NCBI GenBank assembly: GCA_002869685.1
Contig: PKUE01000158.1
Span: forward strand, 1-39,646
Source of the DNA: Desulfuromonas sp.
GTDB taxonomy: Bacteria; Desulfobacterota; Desulfuromonadia; Desulfuromonadales; Desulfuromonadaceae
Length of the DNA stretch: 39,646 nucleotides
Reading direction: 5' to 3'
Position numbers and translations under genes: made by a program. Shown piece after piece: positions 1 to 9,186 of this stretch (position 1 is its first letter; every line of letters begins with the position of its first letter). Under the pieces are notes generated by a model. That model had not been told where the DNA came from, did not search any database, and was given only the letters and a program-made list of their open reading frames with translations.

Positions 1-1
1 C

Positions 2-46
2 TACGATCGTACCAGCCTGAGTGCGGCGCTGTTCTTGAACTTTTAA
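2..46 (+). CDS. C-terminal tail of an outer-membrane beta-barrel protein (partial)
   Basis: Only the last 14 codons are in the window. They read YDRTSLSAALFLNF and then TAA. Alternating polar and hydrophobic residues ending in a terminal phenylalanine are typical of the last strand of Gram-negative outer-membrane barrels, which the BAM complex recognises. A strong terminator follows within 30 bases, which supports this being a real gene end. The family cannot be named from so little sequence. Confidence 0.5.
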   Translation, partial: YDRTSLSAALFLNF

Positions 47-72
47 TCGCAGCGTCAACGCGTTGTAAAACC

Positions 73-113
73 AAAGAGCATGGCGGTAGAGGACTCCGCC
101 ATGCTCTTTTTAT
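73..113 (+). terminator. Rho-independent terminator
   Basis: There is a 14-bp perfect stem, AAAGAGCATGGCGG at 73-86 with CCGCCATGCTCTTT at 96-109, around a 9-nt loop and followed by a T run. It ends the partial gene at the left edge. A-rich sequence on the other side may let it also serve the minus-strand chemoreceptor gene. Confidence 0.9.
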
Positions 114-201
114 TTCAAAGCGACCCTCTGATGAAACCTGGGGGGCAAGCAGCCGTCTCTCCCAGATCGCCTATCTCTGTTGTTTGTTGTTTTCTTTCCG
201 T

Positions 202-2451
202 TTAATACGATCTTTTTTCGCTGATCCCCAAAGACGGTCGCTTCGCCGCTCTGGCAACCGGCAAGTGGGTCGCTTTCTCCGTGTGGAGTGTGGGCAGTGT
301 TTCTTGCCCGGCATAGAGTGAGAACTGTTCCAGGCGCTGGTGCATCCGTTCGGCCTGCCGGGATAATTGAGCCGAGGCGCTGGCGCTTTGTTCGGCCAGG
401 TGGGTGTTTTTCTGCGCCACGGTGTCGATCTCGGCCAGCCCGTTGGTGATGTGTTCAATGTCCTGCGCCTGCTCGGTGGAGGCGTCGGCAATCTTGCCGA
501 TCAGTTCAGAAACTTCGGCGGTTTCGCTGACGATTTCCGCTAACGCTGCGGCGGTCTGGTGGGCGATGGTGACGCCGCGCTGGGCTTTTTGCGTCGAGCC
601 CTGAATGAGTGCCGTGGTTTCCGAGGCGGCTTTGGCGCTGCGCGCCGCCAGGTTGCGCACCTCTTCGGCGACCACGGCAAAACCTTTGCCGTGTTGACCG
701 GCGCGGGCCGCTTCAACGGCGGCGTTGAGCGCCAGCAGGTTGGTTTGGAAGGCGATTTCATCGATCACCTTGATGATTTTTGAAACGTTGATACCCGACT
801 GGTTGATCTCCTCTATCGCGTCGAGCATCTGCTCGATGTGTTCATTGCCCTGCGCGGCAGAATGGCGGGTGCGTTCGGACAGGCGCCGCGCCTGCTGGGC
901 GTTGTCGGCATTGTCGCGGGTCTGCTGGCTGATGCTCGACATGGAGCGGCTGATCTCTTCAACGGAACTGGCCTGCGAGGTGGCCCCCATCGACAGCTGC
1001 TGACTGGAGTCGGCAATCTGTTTGGAGCCGCCCTGAATGTGGGTGCCCATGCTGCGGATTTCGCTGAGCAATTCATTGAGGGCGCGGTTGACGTTCTTCA
1101 GCGGTTCCTGAATCAGCCCCTGGGTCTCAAACGTGAAATTGCCGCTTGCCAGTTGGTTGAATGCCGTCATGATCTCCTGTTCGAGGTGGTCGGCAAAGGC
1201 GTTGAGGCTCGCCGCCATCTCGCCGATTTCGTCGCGTTGCCGGATGTCGAGTCGCTGGCTGAGGTGGCCTGCTTCAAGGGCGTGGATCATCAGCATGGTT
1301 TTTCGCAGCGGGCGAACAATCGAGCGGGTGATACTCCAGGTGGCCAGCACGCCGAGAGCCAGAATCGCCAGTGTGATGAGAATGGTTTTGCGGTGGGTGG
1401 TTGCAATCTGCTTACTGACGCTGTCACGGGCGGCGGCGACCAGGGCGCTGTTGCTGCTGTTTTGTTGGCGCGACAGGGTCATGGCATTGTGCAGGACCGT
1501 GCGCAGCTGGACAAACGTTGCCGACAGTTGTTCGGTTGTTGGTTTCAGCGTGGTGTTGAGCAGAGTGATGGCCTGTTCCTGCTGAGACAGGATGCGATTT
1601 TCCATCTGCAGGGCAAAGTCGATATCCACGGCCATCGATTTCACCCGCGCCGGAAACTGGTCGCGGTAAAATGTGCGGACCTGATCCCACTTGCCATCAA
1701 ACATCAGCGAATCGAGTTTGAAACTGGCTTTGCGCAGTTGCGCGTTTTCGTCGCTGGCATTGTCGATGGCCTGCTGCAAAGGGGGGAACTGTTCGGCATA
1801 GCGCTGGTAGAGCGCACCGTTGCGAAATTCCTCCAGGGGGGTGTCCTCCAACTCTTCAAAGAGAAGCTCTCCAATAGAACTTCGGATGAAAATCATGTTG
1901 GTCACCTTGAGTGTCCAGTAAAGTTGGGTACGCTTTAATTCATTGAGTGCTTGTGACAGCCCTTCGTGACGAGGTTGCCAGATCTGGGAGATCTGATCGG
2001 CTTCTGCCTGAATCTGCTGTTGGAGCGCTTCCATGCGGGTGAATAACGGCGCAGTTTCGGGAAACGCCGTTGCCATCCGGGTGCGGTTGGTGCTGGCCAG
2101 CAGGGTATCGAGCGGATCGTCACCGTTCGGGAACAGGCTGACCGTCGGGCTGTTGTGCAGAAAGGCCTCTTCGATGCCGAGCAGGTTACTGGTGATATCC
2201 GCTTCACAGCGCTCCAGTTGGGTGAGCCAGGTGGTGATCTGCGCTGCCTGCTCCTGACTGTGGGTGGCGGAATCCAACGCCTGATTGACGCGGTCATCGG
2301 CCAGGTCAATGTCGTCGATGGCCGCCAGATTGACAAAGCTCATGGTGACAACCAGCAGCAGTACTGCGGTGAAGCCACCGATCAATCGCCAGCCGATGGT
2401 GATTTGTGCCAGCAGGTGGGATGGCGTCTTGACTTGTGCGATGAAATTCAT
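202..2451 (-). CDS. Methyl-accepting chemotaxis protein
   Basis: A membrane chemoreceptor that would control the CheA kinase and flagellar rotation. A first membrane segment lies at about residues 22-42. A roughly 310-residue, mostly helical periplasmic sensor follows, then a second membrane segment at about 355-375, a HAMP domain at about 376-430, and a long cytoplasmic coiled coil. The signalling tip is highly conserved ([20 protein letters not shown], followed by [15 protein letters not shown]). The start has a good ribosome site, GGAAGGGC, about 7 bases upstream. The sensor is much longer than a simple four-helix bundle and could be a bimodular helical sensor; its ligand is unknown. There is no CheR/CheB-binding pentapeptide at the C-terminus, and no che genes are nearby. 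Confidence 0.93.
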   Translation of the reverse strand: MNFIAQVKTPSHLLAQITIGWRLIGGFTAVLLLVVTMSFVNLAAIDDIDLADDRVNQALDSATHSQEQAAQITTWLTQLERCEADITSNLLGIEEAFLHNSPTVSLFPNGDDPLDTLLASTNRTRMATAFPETAPLFTRMEALQQQIQAEADQISQIWQPRHEGLSQALNELKRTQLYWTLKVTNMIFIRSSIGELLFEELEDTPLEEFRNGALYQRYAEQFPPLQQAIDNASDENAQLRKASFKLDSLMFDGKWDQVRTFYRDQFPARVKSMAVDIDFALQMENRILSQQEQAITLLNTTLKPTTEQLSATFVQLRTVLHNAMTLSRQQNSSNSALVAAARDSVSKQIATTHRKTILITLAILALGVLATWSITRSIVRPLRKTMLMIHALEAGHLSQRLDIRQRDEIGEMAASLNAFADHLEQEIMTAFNQLASGNFTFETQGLIQEPLKNVNRALNELLSEIRSMGTHIQGGSKQIADSSQQLSMGATSQASSVEEISRSMSSISQQTRDNADNAQQARRLSERTRHSAAQGNEHIEQMLDAIEEINQSGINVSKIIKVIDEIAFQTNLLALNAAVEAARAGQHGKGFAVVAEEVRNLAARSAKAASETTALIQGSTQKAQRGVTIAHQTAAALAEIVSETAEVSELIGKIADASTEQAQDIEHITNGLAEIDTVAQKNTHLAEQSASASAQLSRQAERMHQRLEQFSLYAGQETLPTLHTEKATHLPVARAAKRPSLGISEKRSY

Positions 2452-2830
2452 AATTCAGCCCTTCCGGAATGGTTTCTAATGAAGGATTGTGCTTTTATAA
2501 AATCGAAATAGACACCATGGATATAAGGGGATCGCGTTAGGAATACGTTGTCCCATTGTGAGGATTTGATGATGGTGGAAAAGAGCAGATATGACAGGGG
2601 GACAGCTGAGACGCTGAAATGAAGTAAATTTTAATAAACGCCTGATTTTAATTGGCAAACGCCTTGCATGCTGTATGCCTTGCGAAGGCGCAAGGGCAAG
2701 AAAGTTGGCGCAGAGTGCACCGCAGTTGGCGGCTAACTCAGCGGATTTTTTAATCCTGTAGGCTTATGTTTTATTAAAAAGTATTGGCGGATTCCTGTTG
2801 TGCTGTCATATCGCGTAGTGATTAGACAGC
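2452..2830. other. Intergenic region with a structured stretch before the cyclase gene
   Basis: This gap separates the divergent chemoreceptor and diguanylate cyclase genes. I see no convincing gene in it. The stretch at about 2655-2757 is structured: a perfect 7-bp hairpin CCTTGCG-AAGG-CGCAAGG at 2678-2695, a nested hairpin at about 2713-2739 (GAGT/ACTC outside CCGC/GCGG), and GGATT-TTTT-AATCC at 2743-2756. It may be a leader RNA of the + strand gene, but it fits no riboswitch consensus that I can verify by eye. Confidence 0.35.
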
Positions 2831-3721
2831 ATGGAAACGGAACAAGGTCACGGTCTTATGACGGAGTTTGCAAATTTTCTGGTGGTTGGTGGGGCAATGG
2901 TACTGCTGTTGTCCCTGTTTCCCGTCAATCAGCTGCGCCGTCGCCTGCCGTACAGCCCCTGCCGGGTTGCCTGGATGTTCCTTTCGGTATTGATCTGCTG
3001 TTTTTTTGTCGGTTATCTGCTCTATGGCATGTTGTTCTGGAACGATGCCCGTCAGTGGCACGATCTGGTGGTGCCGGTCATTTTCTTCCTCGGGGCTATT
3101 TTTGTTCTGATCGTCTGCCTGTTGTCGGCGCGAACCGCCGATGATGTCACCCGGCTGTGTCATCTCGAATATGAAAACATCATGGATCCGTTGCTGGGGA
3201 TTTATAACCGCCGCTACATGGACCGTTGTTTGCGCAGTGAGGCGGAGAAGTCCCGCCGTTACGGTCTTGAACTGGCCGTATTGCTGATCGATGTCGACTT
3301 TTTCAAAAAGATCAACGACAGCTATGGTCATCTGGTGGGTGACCGGGTGTTGCAGGCACTGGCCCAGATGGTCAAGGGCAGTGTGCGTGATTTTGACATG
3401 GTCTTTCGCTACGGTGGTGAAGAGATCATGGTGCTGTTGCCTTACACCACTTTGTCGGGAGCGGAAAACCTGGCAGAGCGGCTTCGGCAGTGGGTCAGCG
3501 AACGCTGTATGGTGGAAGAGGTCTGTAACGGCGCACCGATTGATGTGCGAATTACCATCAGTATCGGCGTCAGCGCATTCAATCTCGACGTTGAGAACGA
3601 AGGTGAGATGGTGGCGCGGGCCGACATGGCTCTGTACCGGGCGAAACAGAACGGACGTAATCGGGTGGAAATTGCAGACAGCGCTCAGCTGAAACAGGCG
3701 GGCAAAGGCGTATCCGCATGA
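2831..3721 (+). CDS. Membrane-bound diguanylate cyclase (GGDEF)
   Basis: Makes c-di-GMP from two GTP. Three membrane segments lie at about residues 13-32, 48-68 and 80-98. The GGDEF domain at about 115-280 includes the metal-binding stretch LLIDVDFFKKINDSYGH, the active-site motif GGEEI at 195-199 and an RDFD inhibitory I-site (RxxD) exactly five residues before it. The protein should therefore be catalytically active and product-inhibited. The start is uncertain: 2831 has no clear ribosome site, and ATG 2858 (MTEFANFL) has a weak AGG 11 bases upstream. The next gene begins 16 bases downstream and is a GGDEF-EAL protein, so the two are probably co-transcribed. No recognisable sensory domain exists apart from the membrane part. 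Confidence 0.93.
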   Translation: METEQGHGLMTEFANFLVVGGAMVLLLSLFPVNQLRRRLPYSPCRVAWMFLSVLICCFFVGYLLYGMLFWNDARQWHDLVVPVIFFLGAIFVLIVCLLSARTADDVTRLCHLEYENIMDPLLGIYNRRYMDRCLRSEAEKSRRYGLELAVLLIDVDFFKKINDSYGHLVGDRVLQALAQMVKGSVRDFDMVFRYGGEEIMVLLPYTTLSGAENLAERLRQWVSERCMVEEVCNGAPIDVRITISIGVSAFNLDVENEGEMVARADMALYRAKQNGRNRVEIADSAQLKQAGKGVSA

Positions 3722-3737
3722 TGGTGACCGAAACAGG

Positions 3738-5624
3738 ATGGTGGTTGAGATGATGAAGCTGAGAATATTCGGTGGCGGGGTGCTGGTCCTGGCTCTGGCC
3801 CTGATCGTGCTGAGTTTCTATCATTATGCCGAGGCAAAAAAGTGCATCCTCGAGCAGGTTGATTCCCAGCTGTATTCAGGAACCACTGCATTACGCTATA
3901 CGGTGGGCGATGAATTTCATGATCGCTTTCTGCGTGACGATGATGCTGAGATGGCCGAGCGGAGTCATCAGGTCTCCCGTGTGCTGACCCGGCTGTGTCG
4001 AGACCTAAAGCTCAAATCCCTCTACACCATGGTGATGTATCGGGATGACATCTACCTGACGTCATCCAGCCTGAGCGACCAGGAATTGATTTCGGGCGAA
4101 TTCAATAATTATTTCAAACGCTACCGCAATCCCGATCCCGCTGAACTGGCCGCATTTCGCAGCCACGAATCCATCTACATGCCATCGCCGCCACAGTGGG
4201 ACAGCTATCGCACATTGTTGGTGCCGTGTCAGACGGCGCAGGGGTTTTCGTACCTGGCGGCAGCCAATATCGATGCCACTGAGGTTGAGCGGGCTCTGGC
4301 CGAAGCTCTTAATCGTGCGTTGCTGGAATGTCTGGTGATGTTGCTGGTCTGTGTGCCGGTGGCGCTGGTGTTCGTCTGGCCGCTGCGGCGCCAGTTGTTC
4401 ACCGATGATCTGACCGGTTTAGGCAATCGCCTATGTCTGAAGCGCGATCTGCTGCGGTGCCGCTTTCCCCAGTTGACCCTGGTGAACATCGATGGATTCA
4501 AGGATATCAACAATTTTTACGGGGGACCGATTGGCGATAAGCTGCTGATTCGGGTAGGCGATTATCTGCGCAAGCTGGTGCCGTCGCAAACGCGAATTTA
4601 CCGGATCTCCGGCGATGAATACGCCCTGCTGTGTGATTCTTCGCCACGCTGTGTGTCGGTCGAATATTTGATGGAGCGGATCAACGAACAGCGCTTTGTC
4701 ATTGGCGACAGCGAGTTTCGGCTGTCGCTGACCGCCGGTGTGGCCCAGGGACCACACAAACTGCTGGAACATGCCGATCTGGCGTTGAAAGAGGCCAAAC
4801 GGATTTTCCGCTCTTATGTCCATTATTCCCCCGATCTGCACAGCAGCCAGTCGAGTCACGCCAATCTGCTCTGGACGTCAAAAATCAAGGAAGGGGTGGA
4901 GAACAATCGGTTCTGCGCTTATTTTCAACCCATTTACGATAACCGGCTCAAAAAAATCAGCCATTACGAATCGCTGATCCGCCTGGTTGAACTGGATGGT
5001 ACGATTGTCGGGCCAGATTTTTTTATGGAAGCGGCGCGCAAGTCGCGGGTGTCGAGTTTTCTGACCACCTTCATGATCGATCAGGCGCTGCACTGCATCG
5101 AACAACACGATGTCAGCTGTACGGTGAATCTGTCGATTGACGATATCGTCGACAATGAAAGCCGTCAGACGATTATCGAACATATTCGCAAGAAAACCGC
5201 CCGTGAAAAGCTGGTGTTTGAAATCATCGAGTCTGAAGGGATTGAAAACTATCAGGTGATCAAGTCGTTTATCGATCAGGTGCGGATCTATGGGATCAAG
5301 GTGGCTGTGGATGATTTCGGCACCGGCTATTCCAATTTTGATCATGTCTCCCAGTTGGAGGTCGATTACATCAAGATCGACGGTGGTTTGATTGCTCAAC
5401 TCAATGATTCGGAACGCGCCAAGACTATCATTGAAGCGATTGTCCACTTTGCCCGCGAATTGGGCATCTACACCATTGCCGAATATGTTTCCACCCCGGA
5501 ATTACAGGAAACTGTTGTCGCTCTGGGAATCGATTATTCGCAGGGTTATCTGTGGGGCCGGCCCCAGTCGCAGATCCGATCGGAGCCGCCGGTATCGTCC
5601 GCTGGGGAGGGTTTGGAGGGCTAA
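3738..5624 (+). CDS. Membrane GGDEF-EAL protein, probable c-di-GMP phosphodiesterase
   Basis: One membrane segment lies at about residues 8-28, followed by an extracytoplasmic sensor at about 30-193 (Cache-like in size), a second membrane segment at about 196-216, GGDEF at about 218-360 and EAL at about 385-612. The GGDEF motif is SGDEY (291-295) and has no RxxD I-site, so cyclase activity is doubtful. The EAL domain keeps its catalytic set: E411 (motif ESL rather than EAL), N464, E495, D525-D526 in DDFGTGYSNF, K546, E582 and Q602. It should hydrolyse c-di-GMP to pGpG, and the GGDEF part may be regulatory. The start could also be ATG 3750 or 3753. The cyclase gene lies 16 bases upstream and a strong terminator follows, so this is a two-gene make/break operon. 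Confidence 0.92.
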   Translation: MVVEMMKLRIFGGGVLVLALALIVLSFYHYAEAKKCILEQVDSQLYSGTTALRYTVGDEFHDRFLRDDDAEMAERSHQVSRVLTRLCRDLKLKSLYTMVMYRDDIYLTSSSLSDQELISGEFNNYFKRYRNPDPAELAAFRSHESIYMPSPPQWDSYRTLLVPCQTAQGFSYLAAANIDATEVERALAEALNRALLECLVMLLVCVPVALVFVWPLRRQLFTDDLTGLGNRLCLKRDLLRCRFPQLTLVNIDGFKDINNFYGGPIGDKLLIRVGDYLRKLVPSQTRIYRISGDEYALLCDSSPRCVSVEYLMERINEQRFVIGDSEFRLSLTAGVAQGPHKLLEHADLALKEAKRIFRSYVHYSPDLHSSQSSHANLLWTSKIKEGVENNRFCAYFQPIYDNRLKKISHYESLIRLVELDGTIVGPDFFMEAARKSRVSSFLTTFMIDQALHCIEQHDVSCTVNLSIDDIVDNESRQTIIEHIRKKTAREKLVFEIIESEGIENYQVIKSFIDQVRIYGIKVAVDDFGTGYSNFDHVSQLEVDYIKIDGGLIAQLNDSERAKTIIEAIVHFARELGIYTIAEYVSTPELQETVVALGIDYSQGYLWGRPQSQIRSEPPVSSAGEGLEG

Positions 5625-5661
5625 CGCCAACGTTAACGCCAAAAAATATGCAGGAACCGAC

Positions 5662-5698
5662 CGGCCTGACAACCTCGATGTTGTCAGGCCGTTTTTGT
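5662..5698 (+). terminator. Rho-independent terminator
   Basis: A 12-bp perfect stem, CGGCCTGACAAC with GTTGTCAGGCCG, encloses a 6-nt loop and is followed by TTTTTGTT. It closes the cyclase and GGDEF-EAL operon. Confidence 0.93.
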
Positions 5699-5747
5699 TG
5701 AACAACGGCCGATGGATTTACAAAACTTTACACCAGATATAGAGCTC

Positions 5748-5762
5748 TTAACCGTTGGTTAA
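5748..5762. promoter_or_regulatory. Operator-like inverted repeat upstream of the Spy-like gene
   Basis: TTAACC-gtt-GGTTAA is a short perfect dyad about 70 bases before the start of the Spy/CpxP-like gene. It could bind a dimeric regulator. No factor can be assigned from the sequence, and it does not match the CpxR box. Confidence 0.25.
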
Positions 5763-5833
5763 CCTTGAAGCTGGTAGAGTTTATCCATCAGTCAAGACAG
5801 ATCGGCCGTCTGTTCAACTTCAAGGAGCGAACA

Positions 5834-6400
5834 ATGAAAAAAAATCTGATTCTGATGGTTATGGTAATGATGCTGGTTGCAGCAGCCCAGAGCGTCTGGG
5901 CACAGCCCAGTCGCATGGCCGCCGCTGACGGACGTCGTGGTGCAATGGCGGGGGGAGGAATGGAACGGGCAATGCCGTTTCCTCCCCACCTGCTGCCGAT
6001 GATGACCGTGGCTTTGGACCTGCAACAGGAACAAATCGAAAAAATTTCCGAATTACAGAAAAACTTGCGTAACACCCGGCAGGCACGCCACGATTTAAAG
6101 GCTGAGCAACGGAAAATTCTGGCGGCGAGCACAGCAGGCGAGTTCAACAGCAAGACGTTGCGCAAGGACCTGGAGCAGTTGATGGCCCGGCGGGTCGACC
6201 TGCTGGTAAAAAGTGCCGAGCTTCGCCAACAGCTCAGTACCGTGTTGACCGCAGAACAATTGAGCAAATGCCAGGCTCTGATGGAGAGTCTGACTCCTCC
6301 GGGGGCGTGTGGTGTCCAGCGGGGGATGGGGCCCGGACGTGGAATGGGGCGCCCGGGACAGGGTCCGATGATGCCTCAAGACGATCAGCCTGAAAACTGA
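5834..6400 (+). CDS. Spy/CpxP-family periplasmic protein
   Basis: Probably a periplasmic chaperone-like or stress-sensing protein of the LTXXQ family. It has a signal peptide (MKKNLILMVMVMMLVAAAQSV, cleavage probably after VWA). The helical core at about residues 60-160 starts LDLQQEQIEKI and ends with an LTAEQL motif, which matches the LTxxQ signature. Both flanks are low-complexity and rich in Gly, Met, Arg and Pro. The start at 5834 is supported by AAGGAG six bases upstream; an in-frame ATG at 5765 lacks this and would spoil the signal peptide. The gene is monocistronic, with terminators on both sides. In other bacteria such proteins respond to envelope stress or metals through two-component systems; whether the regulator at 6687 controls it is unknown. 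Confidence 0.8.
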   Translation: MKKNLILMVMVMMLVAAAQSVWAQPSRMAAADGRRGAMAGGGMERAMPFPPHLLPMMTVALDLQQEQIEKISELQKNLRNTRQARHDLKAEQRKILAASTAGEFNSKTLRKDLEQLMARRVDLLVKSAELRQQLSTVLTAEQLSKCQALMESLTPPGACGVQRGMGPGRGMGRPGQGPMMPQDDQPEN

Positions 6401-6409
6401 TGTCCAGCG

Positions 6410-6451
6410 GGGATGATCCGGGTTGTCTGGCCCGGATCATCCCTTTTTTTT
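6410..6451 (+). terminator. Rho-independent terminator
   Basis: A 13-bp stem, GGGATGATCCGGG with CCCGGATCATCCC, has an 8-nt loop and is followed by eight T residues. Confidence 0.95.
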
Positions 6452-6686
6452 ATCTGAATTGTTGTGTTATGTGCGCTGTGTGGTGAGGCGTGATACACGC
6501 CATCACACAGAATGAAGATAGCTCCATTGTTTGCGACAGTTCGAGGACAGAGCGGTCGCTAATGGTCGTTTTGATACAAAACAGTAACAAACTATGACGT
6601 TAGCTGTACCGATAAGAGTGATGCCACGTGTGCGCCAATGTGAATGAATCGACACCCATGGACGGGTTGAACAATAACCTTATGAT

Positions 6687-7406
6687 GTGAAGAATGGGAT
6701 GATTATGGGTTTTTCTATGGAAACGGAAAAAATGGTGTTGGTGTTGGCCGATGAACGACAGAGTCATGAAACCACAATCACTTGTCTACAGGATGACGGC
6801 TTTGCAACCATGGTGCATTACAGCGCGGACGATCTCGTCGCCGCCTGCAGTGCTCACTCTCCCGACCTGGTGGTGATAGATGTGGCGGAGTCGTCGCTTG
6901 ATGTTGCCAGCAGCTGCAGGGTTCTGCGGGAAAATTACTCCGGAGCTCTGGTGGTGCTGGCAGAACAGGCCGACGAGATGTTTCAAGTGCTCGGTCTGGA
7001 GATGGGTGCCGATGACTTTGTCGTGAAACCGATCAGTGCCACTTTGTTGCGGGCACGTATCCGGGCGGTGCTGCGGCGGCGTAAGCTGGCCGAGTGTGGT
7101 GCCGATGCGACGATTACTCTGGGCAGCCTTGAAGTGGATTCCGGTCGTCGCGAAGTCAGTTGCTCCGGACGCACCATCGATCTGACCTCCAAGGAGTTCG
7201 ATCTGCTGTGGTATCTGGCCCGTCACGCCCGTACCGTGCTCAGTCGTGATCAGATCTACGAGGCGCTGTTCGGGCTGGAATACAATGGTGTCGATCGTTC
7301 CGTCGATATTTACATCTCCCGCTTGCGCAGCAAATTGGGGGAGGACCCGTCCCGCCCCCAACTGCTTAAAACCGTCCGCGGCGTAGGTTATCTGCTTGGC
7401 GGGTAA
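6687..7406 (+). CDS. OmpR-type response regulator with an altered receiver site
   Basis: A DNA-binding response regulator. The receiver domain spans about residues 16-128 and the winged-helix Trans_reg_C domain about 138-238; the latter ends in the typical TVRGVGYLL. In the receiver the phospho-accepting Asp is D65 (VVIDVAE) and the conserved Lys is K114 (VVKP). The usual switch Thr/Ser is Ala (A92, VVLAEQ), and the acidic pair near the N-terminus reads ADE instead of DDE. Phospho-signalling may therefore be changed or weak. No histidine kinase gene is adjacent. The start is uncertain: GTG 6687, ATG 6699, 6705 or 6717 are all in frame, and none has a strong ribosome site. A terminator follows. 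Confidence 0.88.
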   Translation: MKNGMIMGFSMETEKMVLVLADERQSHETTITCLQDDGFATMVHYSADDLVAACSAHSPDLVVIDVAESSLDVASSCRVLRENYSGALVVLAEQADEMFQVLGLEMGADDFVVKPISATLLRARIRAVLRRRKLAECGADATITLGSLEVDSGRREVSCSGRTIDLTSKEFDLLWYLARHARTVLSRDQIYEALFGLEYNGVDRSVDIYISRLRSKLGEDPSRPQLLKTVRGVGYLLGG

Positions 7407-7461
7407 GGCGTAAATCTTCACGGCAGACGGTTTTAGCGTCCTGTGCCGATTCAGCAAAAAA

Positions 7462-7477
7462 CACCTGCCTGCAGGTG
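7462..7477. repeat. Short hairpin CACCTGC-CT-GCAGGTG
   Basis: A perfect 7-bp inverted repeat with a 2-nt centre, located between the regulator gene and its terminator. The role is unknown. It could be an extra transcript-stabilising hairpin. Confidence 0.3.
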
Positions 7478-7483
7478 AGATCT

Positions 7484-7515
7484 GCCGTTGCATGTTCATG
7501 CAGCGGCTTTTTTTT
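7484..7515 (+). terminator. Rho-independent terminator
   Basis: A 10-bp stem, GCCGTTGCAT with ATGCAGCGGC (one G-T pair), has a 4-nt loop followed by eight T residues. It ends the response-regulator transcript before the flagellar genes. Confidence 0.9.
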
Positions 7516-7684
7516 GTCCGCTATGTAGCATTGGGTAATGTCGGGTTACATGCCGGGACAAAACCTGTCTAAAAATAGAAAAAACTCAAACAAAACAACA
7601 ATATAAAGCGCATGCAGACCTTTCGAAGAGAAGAGGGCAGAACAGCCGTATGTCACGGTGCTCTTAACGGGAAAGGGAACGCAT

Positions 7685-8998
7685 ATGTCGACCATTACAT
7701 TCAGTGGCCTGGCCACGGGGCTGGATACGGATTCCATCATTGAATCTCTGATGGAAGTGGAACGGGCACCGATTGATGCCCTGGAAGAGGATATTGAATA
7801 TCTTGAGGCGCAGAACGAGACCTACGAGAATTTCGATACCATCCTGTCCGATCTCTACAGTGCCATCGGCGCCCTTGATTCCGTTTCCGAATTTAATTCT
7901 CTCAGTGCCTCCACCAGCAGTGACAGTTACGTCAAAGCCACGGCAGCGAGCTACACCAAAGCCGGAACCTATCAGGTTGAAGTTGTTTCACTGGCTCACC
8001 AGCAAAAAGATGTCAGTACTGAGGGGTTTGCCAGTTCTACCGATGAAACGCTGTCGGGTTCCTTCACCATTGGTGAGACCACCCTGTCTTACGAAAACGA
8101 ATCGCTGGCCTCGCTGGCCGACCTGGTCAACGACGCCGACCTCGGTGTCTCCGCCACCATTGTTGACGATGGCACCGAGAATGGGTTGCGGCTGGTGCTG
8201 ACTGTGGACGAGGCGGGCAGTGATGTCGAGATTCTTGCCGAAGGCAGTATCACCATCGACACCGCCAGCAATGGTCATACCCAGGAGAGTTCAAAGGCGC
8301 ATGTGATCGTCGATGGCCTGGATATTTATTCCTCCTCCAATACCGTCACCAACGCGATCTACGGCGTCACCCTTAACCTGATGAGTATCAATGACGCGGG
8401 TGAGACCACCACGGTTCAGGTTGCCGCCGATACCAGCAACATTGAAGAAAACATCAGCGCCTTTGTCACTTCCTACAACGAAATGATCAATTTCATCGAT
8501 GACGTCGGTGGTGCGGACAGTTCTCTGGCCGGTGAATTCCGCACCCTGGAGCGCAAGATGCAAAGTCTGGTTGGCACCATGGTCAGCACGGATGGTGACT
8601 ACAACAGCCTGGCCTCACTCGGCTTTGAGACCGACTACAAAACCGGCGAGCTTTCCTACAATTCCAGCACGTTAAGTGATGCCTTGACGACCAGCCTCGA
8701 AGATCTTCAAGCCCTGTTTGTCGGTGATGATGACAACCCCGGCGTGGCCGTGCAACTCAGCAGCTATCTGTTGGACATGGTCGACAGCAGCGACGGTTTT
8801 GTCGCCACCAAAGTGGGAAACAATGAAGACAAAATTGAAGATATGGAAGATCAGATTGAGACCTACGAAGCCCGTCTCGAAAAGCGTGAAGCAACGTTGA
8901 CCGCTCAATTTACCGCGTTGGAAACCCTGGTGGCAGAGATGAACAGCCAGGCGGATTACCTCGAATCGTTTTTTGCGGATTACAACGCCGACAGTTAA
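7685..8998 (+). CDS. fliD: Flagellar filament cap protein FliD (HAP2)
   Basis: Forms the cap at the filament tip under which flagellin subunits fold. The N-terminus (ITFSGLATGLDTDSIIESLM) is the classic FliD_N signature. The C-terminal region is a long helical segment rich in Glu, as in FliD_C. At 437 residues it is within the normal size range. The start at 7685 follows GGGAAAGGG about 7 bases upstream; an in-frame ATG at 7658 lacks a conserved extension. It is the first gene of the flagellar run, and no flagellin or fliS gene lies next to it here. I saw no clear sigma-28 or sigma-54 promoter in the 170 bases upstream. Confidence 0.95.
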   Translation: MSTITFSGLATGLDTDSIIESLMEVERAPIDALEEDIEYLEAQNETYENFDTILSDLYSAIGALDSVSEFNSLSASTSSDSYVKATAASYTKAGTYQVEVVSLAHQQKDVSTEGFASSTDETLSGSFTIGETTLSYENESLASLADLVNDADLGVSATIVDDGTENGLRLVLTVDEAGSDVEILAEGSITIDTASNGHTQESSKAHVIVDGLDIYSSSNTVTNAIYGVTLNLMSINDAGETTTVQVAADTSNIEENISAFVTSYNEMINFIDDVGGADSSLAGEFRTLERKMQSLVGTMVSTDGDYNSLASLGFETDYKTGELSYNSSTLSDALTTSLEDLQALFVGDDDNPGVAVQLSSYLLDMVDSSDGFVATKVGNNEDKIEDMEDQIETYEARLEKREATLTAQFTALETLVAEMNSQADYLESFFADYNADS

Positions 8999-9186
8999 TC
9001 GCTCATCGTCGGACGGCATCGGGAACCCAGGGAGGGGTGACCAAAGCTGCGCACGACCATTTTCGCAGTTTTGACGGCAACAGCCCGTTTGACGGCTGCT
9101 TGCACCGGTTGGACGACCCCGGATGGGTTGAACGACCACAGCTTATCCCTTTGAGGCGGGGAGTGTTCCCCGCAGGAGAGTGAACG

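Noticed and set aside
838-1938. 366-codon + strand open frame inside the chemoreceptor gene
   Set aside because: It mirrors the minus-strand chemoreceptor, which has clear domains; the antisense product resembles nothing.
1800-2320. CZB-like zinc-binding domain in the chemoreceptor sensor
   Set aside because: Some helix spacing is reminiscent, but the His and Cys zinc ligands are missing and the domain is periplasmic.
2651-2740. Possible c-di-GMP (GEMM) riboswitch before the cyclase gene
   Set aside because: Fragments such as GGCAAAC and GGCGCAGAG resemble parts of the consensus, but order, spacing and the paired stems do not fit. Kept only as a structured region.
8999-9186. Remnant of fliK between fliD and flgD
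   Set aside because: The translated frames show no FliK features; the gap is too short and has no conserved motif.
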